DNA from: Actinomadura citrea
GTDB lineage: Bacteria > Actinomycetota > Actinomycetes > Streptosporangiales > Streptosporangiaceae
Direction: 5' to 3'
NCBI RefSeq assembly: GCF_013409045.1
Contig: NZ_JACCBT010000001.1
Location: forward strand, 1,488,001 to 1,552,000
Length of the DNA stretch: 64,000 nucleotides
Position numbers and translations under genes: made by a program. Shown here in pieces: positions 59,120 to 64,000 of the stretch. Numbering within the stretch: position 1 is the first letter of the stretch; every line of letters starts with the position of its first letter. The notes under the pieces are model-generated. The model was not told where the DNA came from, did not search any database, and saw only the letters and a list, made by a program, of their open reading frames with translations.

Positions 59120-60343
59120 CGCCGGGCGGCCCCGCCGGACGCCGGCGAGCGTGACGAGCAGCGACGCCGCCGTCAGCGCCGCGCCGAACCAGAGGACGCT
59201 CCTGACGCCCAGATGGTCGGCGAACAGCCCGCCGAACAGCGCGCCGACCGCGATGGAGGTGTTGTAGGCCAGGGTGTTGAGCGACATCGCGGCCTCGAAC
59301 GTGTCGGGCGCGGCGGCGAGCGTCATGTTGACCTGGCACAGCTGCCAGGCGCCGAAGGACACGCCCCACACGACGAGCAGGACGACCGGCGCGGCCGTCC
59401 AGTGCCCGACCGTCAGAAGCAGCAGCAACGAGGCGACGAGGCCCGAGCAGGCGGTGACGAAGGTCGCCTTGAGGTGCCTGGTCGCGGTGTGCCCGGCGAT
59501 GAAGTTCCCCAGGGCGCCCCCGATGCCGTAGGCCATCAGGAGCCCGGTGATGGAGGCGGGCGAGGCGTCCGAGTCGCCTTCCAGGAACGGCCGCACGAAC
59601 GTGTAGGCCCCGAAGTGGCCGAGCACGAACAGCACGACGGTGAACATGACCGAGCGCAGCCGCACGTTCCTGAGCGGAAGGGCGAACACCTCGCGGACTG
59701 GGACCGCGTTCCGCGACGGCAGCGACGGGATGACGGCGGCGACCGCGAGGAACACCAGCGCGCTGAGGCCGCTCCAGATGAGGAACGTCGTCCGCCAGCC
59801 GGTGAGGTCCTCAAGGAACGTGCCGAGCGGCATGCCCACCACGGCGGCGATCGAGATGCCGGACATCACGACCGCGGCCGCCCTGCTCGCCTGGCGCTCC
59901 GGAACGAGGCGCATCGCCATGCTCACGCCGATGGCCCAGAAGACCCCGCTCGCGAAACCCATGGTGAGCCGTGTCGCGAGGACGAGCGGATAGTTCGGGG
60001 AGACGGCGGTGACCAGGTTCCCCGCGGCCAGGACCGCCAGGAGCGCCGAGAGCAGGACGCGGCGGTTGACGCGCCTGCTCCACGCCACGATGAAGGGCAC
60101 GCCCAGCCCGGCCGAGACGCCGTACACCGTGACCATCAGCCCGGCGACTCCGACCGATATGCCGAGGCTCGTGCTCACCGGGGTGAGGATGCCGACGGGC
60201 ATCAGCTCGGTGGTGAGGAAGGCGAACAGACTGGCCGTGATCGCCGCGACCCCCAGCCATCCTCGAAGGGCCGAGTGCGGGCGCTCCTCCCGAACGGCCG
60301 CATCGCCTCTGATCGTCTCGTCGGTCGTCGTGTTCGTGTCCAC
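59102..60343 (-). CDS. MFS transporter, AraJ/Bcr-type drug or sugar efflux
   Basis: 12-TM exporter. I use GTG 60343 (MDTNTTTDETIRGDAAVREE); the open frame to 60394 crosses the LysR promoter. Motifs: FLTTELMPVGILTPVSTSLG in TM1, the DHA1-type YGVSAGLGVPFIVAWSRRVN, and ATRLTMGFASGVFWAIGVSM (motif B-like) with VVMSGISIAAVVGMPLGTFL (motif C). This subclass includes AraJ, PbuE and chloramphenicol exporters. Divergent from a LysR regulator, which is likely its activator. Overlaps the hypE 3' end convergently. Confidence 0.87.
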   Translation of the reverse strand: MDTNTTTDETIRGDAAVREERPHSALRGWLGVAAITASLFAFLTTELMPVGILTPVSTSLGISVGVAGLMVTVYGVSAGLGVPFIVAWSRRVNRRVLLSALLAVLAAGNLVTAVSPNYPLVLATRLTMGFASGVFWAIGVSMAMRLVPERQASRAAAVVMSGISIAAVVGMPLGTFLEDLTGWRTTFLIWSGLSALVFLAVAAVIPSLPSRNAVPVREVFALPLRNVRLRSVMFTVVLFVLGHFGAYTFVRPFLEGDSDASPASITGLLMAYGIGGALGNFIAGHTATRHLKATFVTACSGLVASLLLLLTVGHWTAAPVVLLVVWGVSFGAWQLCQVNMTLAAAPDTFEAAMSLNTLAYNTSIAVGALFGGLFADHLGVRSVLWFGAALTAASLLVTLAGVRRGRPASADAR

Positions 60344-60363
60344 CCCCGGAGTCTCGACCCGGC

Positions 60364-60406
60364 GCGATCGATGAGTCCAACACATGTTTGTCATCTCATT
60401 GATCGC
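60364..60406. promoter_or_regulatory. LysR-type operator between MFS and LysR genes
   Basis: GCGATCGATGAG (60364-60375) and CTCATTGATCGC (60395-60406) form 12-bp arms with one mismatch, separated by 19 bp. The layout fits a LysR recognition region in a divergent promoter, 17 bp before the LysR ATG and 21 bp from the MFS start. Function inferred. Confidence 0.55.
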
Positions 60407-60422
60407 GATCCAAGATGGATCG

Positions 60423-61373
60423 ATGGAGCTCCAGCAGATGCGCTACGTGGTCGCGGTGGCGGAGACGGCGAACTTCACCCGGGCGGCCGAGCGCTGCCGG
60501 GTCGTCCAGTCGGCGCTGAGCCACCAGATCGCCCGGCTGGAACGCGAGCTGGGCACCCGGCTCTTCGACCGGACCAGCCGCCGGGTCCGGCTGACCCCGG
60601 CCGGTGAGGCGTTCCTGCCCGCCGCCCGGCAGGCCCTCGACGCCGCGGACCGCGCCCGCGCCGAGGTCGCGGCGGTCTCCGGCGAGATCCGCGGCCGGCT
60701 CGCCATCGGCGCCATCCCCACGGTGACGGCGGTGGACCTGCCGAGCGCACTGAAGGATTTCCACGTCCGCCATCCGCAGGTGCGGGTCACGCTCCGCATC
60801 GGAGGGAGCGCGGACCTGGCCGAGCGGGTGCGGCAGGGCACGCTGGACCTCGCGTTCCTCGGGCTGCCGCGCAGCGCCCGGCCGAAAGGCGTGCACGGCC
60901 GCGTGCTGGCGCACGGCGAGCTGGTGGCGGTGGTCGCCCCCGGGCACCCGCTGGCCGACGCGGTGGACGTCGGCCTGCGCCGCCTCGCGGACGAGGTGTT
61001 CGTCGACTTCTCCGCCGGGACGGCCGGGCGCGCCCAGTCCGACGAGGCGTTCGCCGCCGCCGGGGTCGGCCGTGACGTCGCCTTCGAGGTGACGACCCCG
61101 GACCTCCTGGTCCGGCTGGTCCGGCTCGGCCTGGGCGTCGGCATGCTCCCCGCCGCCTTCGTCACCGGGCTCGCGGACCTGCGCGTCGTCGAGCTCCGTG
61201 ATCCGCCGACCCGGGTCGAGCATCTGATCTGGAGCCGCCTCGGGCCCTCTCCGGCCGCCACCGCCTTTCTGGCGGCCCTGGACGTCCCGGCGGTGCCCGC
61301 ACCACCTCGCGGCGCGGCGCGGGAAACGCCGTCGGCGGAAAAGGGCGGAGCGCCGGCGGATGCGGGGGCGTGA
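60423..61373 (+). CDS. LysR family transcriptional regulator
   Basis: 316 residues from ATG 60423 (MELQQMRYVVAVAETANFTR). The winged HTH is AAERCRVVQSALSHQIARLE with the LysR-typical RELGTRLFDRTSRRVRLTPAG. The substrate-binding domain spans ~90-300 (LAIGAIPTVTAVDLPSALKD, RVTLRIGGSADLAERVRQGT, LVAVVAPGHPLADAVDVGL). A Pro/Ala-rich tail ends it. It is divergent from an MFS exporter with an inverted repeat between them, so control of the exporter is likely; the inducer is unknown. Confidence 0.9.
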   Translation: MELQQMRYVVAVAETANFTRAAERCRVVQSALSHQIARLERELGTRLFDRTSRRVRLTPAGEAFLPAARQALDAADRARAEVAAVSGEIRGRLAIGAIPTVTAVDLPSALKDFHVRHPQVRVTLRIGGSADLAERVRQGTLDLAFLGLPRSARPKGVHGRVLAHGELVAVVAPGHPLADAVDVGLRRLADEVFVDFSAGTAGRAQSDEAFAAAGVGRDVAFEVTTPDLLVRLVRLGLGVGMLPAAFVTGLADLRVVELRDPPTRVEHLIWSRLGPSPAATAFLAALDVPAVPAPPRGAARETPSAEKGGAPADAGA

Positions 61374-61765
61374 GCCACTCGGGAAGCGCCCTCTCCGGCC
61401 GGCAACGCATATCCCGCCGCTCTTTGGGCGGACGAGAAACGCACATCGCGCATTACTCGGGAAGGGTGACGTCGACCGGTGGCGGCGGCCACAACGACAT
61501 CTACCTGACGACGCGATAGCTCCCTTCGGTCCATTGAAAGCACTCGAACGTTCAATCACTCCGGGTGCCTCCTGCGTGCGGGTAAACGAGCAGGCCGAGT
61601 CGCCGTCCGAGGGCGACACGCCTTCGGCGCCGGGGCGCAGGAGGCCGGCCCGGATGGGCGGGTGGGGCCCATGGGGAGCATGGGACTGCTGTGACCTGCG
61701 GTTTTCAGGTTCTGTTGAGATTCGTTTGAGCTTCGTCCGATGGGGCGCGGGTACGTTCGCGGGCC
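61374..61765. other. Intergenic region before sulfotransferase
   Basis: No supported gene. The last ~90 bp (around 61,680-61,750) are T-richer and probably contain the sulfotransferase promoter. Nothing else recognised. Confidence 0.4.
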
Positions 61766-62770
61766 ATGGAGGGGGAGTCGTGCAGGCCCATCTTCGTGCT
61801 CGGGTGCCCGCGCTCGGGGACGACGCTGCTGCAGCAGATGCTGCACTCGCACCGGCAGATCGCGTTCCCCTCCGAGACGCGGTTCGTGCACATTTCCTAC
61901 GATCTCCGGCACCGGTTCGGGGACCTGGAGCGGCCGGAGAACCGGCGCGCGCTGGCCGAATGGATCACCAGCGGCGAGGGCACCAAGTTCGGGGTGCTGC
62001 GGCTGGACGCCGCGGCCGTGGTCGAGGAGATCGTGCAGGGGCCGCCGACGCTCGGGTCGGCGATCGCGGCGGTGTTCCGCGCCTACGCGCGCCGGCACGG
62101 GAAGCCGCGCTGGGGGGACAAGCGGCCGAGCTACTTCCGCCGGGTGCCGATGCTCCGGCGGATGTTCCCCGACGCCCAGTTCGTCCATCTCGTCAGGGAC
62201 GGCCGGGACGCGGTGAGCTCCCTGACGCGGATGCCGTGGTTCGACGGCGACATCCACGCCGCCGCGCTGACCTGGCGTGAGGCGGTCGACATGGGCACGC
62301 GCCTCCAGACCCGCCTCGGCCCGGAAACGTTCTACGAGTTCCGCTACGAGGACCTGGTCGCCGAGCCCGAGGACGCCCTGACGAGGCTGTGCGCGTTCCT
62401 CGGCGAGGAGTACGACCCCGGCATGACGACGGCGTACCGGCACGCACGGCGGACCGTGCCGTCCACGCGGAGGTGGCACCTGGGCACGCACGAGGCCGTC
62501 AACGGCCGCCATGTCGGCGCCTGGCGCGACCGGCTGGAGGGCTGGGAGGCGGACCTCGTCCAGCACGTGCTCGCCTCCCGGCTGCGCCACCACGGTTACG
62601 CGATCACGGAGGGGGCGCGTCCCGCGGCGGCGCCGCTCGTAGGATTCCACCGCCTGGCGGTGCACCGCTGGCGGGCGCGGCACGCGCAGGCCGTCCGTGA
62701 ACGGCTCGCGGAGGGACGCGAGCCCAACCCCGTCGTCTCGTGGCTGAACGGTCCGGTAAGCGTGTCCTGA
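61766..62770 (+). CDS. PAPS-dependent sulfotransferase family protein
   Basis: 334 residues from ATG 61766. Soluble; transfers sulfonate from PAPS to a hydroxyl or amine on a small molecule or glycan. The 5'-phosphosulfate binding loop is FVLGCPRSGTTLLQQMLHSH (residues ~10-29), and the 3'-phosphate-binding region shows FVHLVRDGRDAVSSLTRMPW. ETFYEFRYEDLVAEPEDALT is the typical Y-E-D-L-V segment. It may be a STF9-type (Sulfotransfer_3) enzyme. No partner gene overlaps it. The acyl carrier protein gene begins 464 bp downstream; whether both serve one pathway is unknown. Confidence 0.87.
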   Translation: MEGESCRPIFVLGCPRSGTTLLQQMLHSHRQIAFPSETRFVHISYDLRHRFGDLERPENRRALAEWITSGEGTKFGVLRLDAAAVVEEIVQGPPTLGSAIAAVFRAYARRHGKPRWGDKRPSYFRRVPMLRRMFPDAQFVHLVRDGRDAVSSLTRMPWFDGDIHAAALTWREAVDMGTRLQTRLGPETFYEFRYEDLVAEPEDALTRLCAFLGEEYDPGMTTAYRHARRTVPSTRRWHLGTHEAVNGRHVGAWRDRLEGWEADLVQHVLASRLRHHGYAITEGARPAAAPLVGFHRLAVHRWRARHAQAVRERLAEGREPNPVVSWLNGPVSVS

Positions 62771-63234
62771 CAGACTGAGGGCATGGACTGAGGGGACAGG
62801 TGATCCTTGCCTTCAGGTAAGGCTGCCTCGGCCGGGCGGCACGAGACTCGGCCGAAGGGTTGTCCGAAACTCTCCTGGAACGTGCCCGGTTCTCGGCCGG
62901 CCTCGTGACGCGTCCGGGCCGACCTGACTGTGGAACGGCGCAGGTAGCGTGCCGCCGAGAGCCCTGCGGGGGAGGACGTGGCGGTGGGGCGCGCGGGGAC
63001 GGCGTGCCCGCGGCGCGTGCACTGGGCCCTTATCGGAAGTGGTTACCGGCAAGTAACTTATCGCCGTTTTTACCGTACCACTGACTGGGTTTACAGGACG
63101 GAGACACCTCCGTGTCCGATCGTTCACATCCGGATCGAGACACGCCAACCATTTGGCTGTATCTTGCGTGTTGCTCGTCTTCCGTTACCAATCACGATTG
63201 TTTCGATGATCCTCTGACATAAGGAGGAGTGGCG
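62771..63234. other. Long AT-richer leader before ACP gene
   Basis: No coding region supported. Base composition falls well below the window average from about 63,040 to 63,220. A short inverted repeat, ACGGAG-ACAC-CTCCGT, lies at 63098-63113. The region probably holds the promoter of the ACP operon and could contain regulator sites. Confidence 0.45.
63098..63113. promoter_or_regulatory. Small dyad in ACP operon leader
   Basis: A 6-bp inverted repeat with 4-nt spacer, within AT-rich leader sequence about 120 bp before the ACP start. Possibly an operator; low support. Confidence 0.25.
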
Positions 63235-63492
63235 GTGGCCCGATCGGAAATTATTTCCCACGACGAGCTACAATCGTGGCTTCTTGACAAGATCGCCTTC
63301 TACCTCGACAGGCCTGTGGAAAACATCGATCCCGGAGTCGAACTCGCCCGTTACGGGGTGGACTCGGTGTACGCGATCAGCATCATCAGCGACATCGAGG
63401 ACCATCTGCAGGTGGAGGTCGACGTGGCCGAGGCGCGGCGCCGGGAGACGGTGGCCGACCTCACCGACTACCTGCTCGACCTCGTCGCGTGA
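63235..63492 (+). CDS. Acyl carrier protein
   Basis: 85 residues from GTG 63235, 7 nt after AAGGAGG (GTG 63229 is too close to the Shine-Dalgarno). Four-helix carrier-protein fold: LQSWLLDKIAFYLDRPVENI in helix 1, then ELARYGVDSVYAISIISDIE with the phosphopantetheine Ser in GVDSV, and VEVDVAEARRRETVADLTDY for the last helices. Freestanding ACPs like this serve PKS/NRPS or specialised lipid synthesis. It overlaps the following GDSL hydrolase by one base (TGATG), so the two are coupled, opening an operon that continues past the window. Confidence 0.88.
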   Translation: MARSEIISHDELQSWLLDKIAFYLDRPVENIDPGVELARYGVDSVYAISIISDIEDHLQVEVDVAEARRRETVADLTDYLLDLVA

Positions 63493-64000
63493 TGGCCGGC
63501 CGGCCCGAGGCCGGCGCCGCCGGGCCCGCCATGGTGGTGCTCGGCGACAGCGTGGCCGAGGGCCAGGACGATCCGGACCCGGCCGGCGGGTGGCTCGGCT
63601 GGGCCGGACGGCTGGCCCGTCACCTGGGGATTTCCCCCGAGGAGATGCTCAACGCCTCCGATCCGGGCGCGACGGTCGAGGACGTGGTGCGCGACCAGCT
63701 GCCCGCCGTGCGCGAGATGGCGCCGCGGCTGGTCGTGCTCGGCTGCGGCATGAACGACGCGCTGCGCGGCTTCGAGCGGGAGGCCGCGGCCGGCCGGCTG
63801 GCGGAGCTGTTCGGCTGGGCCCGCGGGCGCGGCGCGGTCGTCCTCGCCATCCCGGTGCCGCGGCCGCCGCTGCTGGACATCACGCCGATCTCGCAGTTCC
63901 GCAAGAAACGCACGGTGCAGCGCATTCATGACTTCAATGCCGAGCTCGACCGGGTCTCCCGCGAGTTCGGAATGGCCTTTCCCGAGCGGGAGACAGTGGC
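63492..64000 (+). CDS. SGNH/GDSL hydrolase, 3'-truncated by window edge
   Basis: The frame opens at ATG 63492 (reading MAGRPEAGAAGPAMVV) and is still open at base 64000, giving ~169 visible residues. Block I is VVLGDSVAEGQDDPDPAGG with the nucleophile Ser, block II WLGWAGRLARHLGI with the usual Gly, and block III GCGMNDALRGF with the oxyanion Asn. The catalytic Asp-His block should lie beyond the window. Probably an esterase, thioesterase or acyltransferase acting with the coupled acyl carrier protein, or releasing its product. Confidence 0.85.
   Translation, partial: MAGRPEAGAAGPAMVVLGDSVAEGQDDPDPAGGWLGWAGRLARHLGISPEEMLNASDPGATVEDVVRDQLPAVREMAPRLVVLGCGMNDALRGFEREAAAGRLAELFGWARGRGAVVLAIPVPRPPLLDITPISQFRKKRTVQRIHDFNAELDRVSREFGMAFPERETV

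Noticed and set aside
59213..60607. 464-aa plus-strand open frame, Arg/Asp-rich
   Set aside because: Antisense of the MFS transporter gene; no domain, composition typical of shadow frames.

Overview
The window is chromosomal DNA from a high-GC filamentous actinomycete. Codons end almost always in G or C, GTG starts are common, and genes often overlap by 4 bp (ATGA or GTGA). DUF574 methyltransferases, XRE/DUF5753 regulators, a FadE34-like double acyl-CoA dehydrogenase and a group 1h [NiFe] hydrogenase all fit Streptosporangiales. Thermomonosporaceae (Actinomadura-like) is my best guess from gene content only. No rRNA, CRISPR array or intact transposase was seen.

Layout. 1-11.8 kb: TetR fragment, a hypothetical protein, a valine-rich beta-type small protein, tRNA-Arg(CCT), a VanY-type M15 peptidase, MscL, a SAF-domain protein coupled to methylthioadenosine phosphorylase, an MMPL transporter with operator-like repeats, an FmdB zinc ribbon, a K+/H+ antiporter and a D-2-hydroxyacid dehydrogenase. 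11.9-19.3 kb: a conserved actinobacterial block (5-FTHF cyclo-ligase, galU, glp/moeA, moaC, mogA, RimJ-type acetyltransferase, SepX/GlpR-like protein, tRNA-Ala(CGC)) interrupted by a DeoR regulator and nagA. 19.5-24.9 kb: an accessory stretch beside tRNA-Ala with a glycosyltransferase, a RibD-type reductase, a FolP2-like protein and hypotheticals. 25.2-28.6 kb: SAM hydrolase followed by a three-gene amino-acid ABC importer. 28.9-35.5 kb: a membrane protein, twin secreted-repeat lipoproteins, an alcohol dehydrogenase and several gene remnants (aminotransferase, XRE, MFS) next to a TetR gene. 35.6-46.2 kb: prfC, a TetR/MpaB-type oxygenase pair with a clear operator, a methyltransferase/XRE pair, a nucleotide-cyclase-like protein, a fused acyl-CoA dehydrogenase and an aldo/keto reductase.

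46.2-59.1 kb is the most coherent system: a group 1h (actinobacterial, high-affinity) [NiFe] hydrogenase. hypA-hypB diverge from an 11.6-kb, 16-gene run: hhyS, hhyL, a NifU-like protein, DUF5947, a 67-aa protein, DUF6084, a 329-aa protein, a fused maturation protease, a 43-aa membrane peptide, a ferritin-like protein, SIS-1, a HypC-like protein, SIS-2, hypC, hypD and hypE. From hhyL onward almost every junction overlaps by a few bases. The exception is the entry to the DUF6084 gene, where four copies of a 54-bp hairpin-forming repeat interrupt what looks like a former ATGA junction yet keep the frame open. A tandem [SIS + HypC] duplication, in which the first SIS protein has lost its sugar-phosphate signatures, is the other notable feature. 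hypF is absent from the window.

59.1-64 kb: a divergent MFS/LysR pair, a sulfotransferase and, after an AT-richer leader, an acyl carrier protein coupled to a GDSL/SGNH hydrolase that runs off the right edge. This may be the start of a biosynthetic operon.
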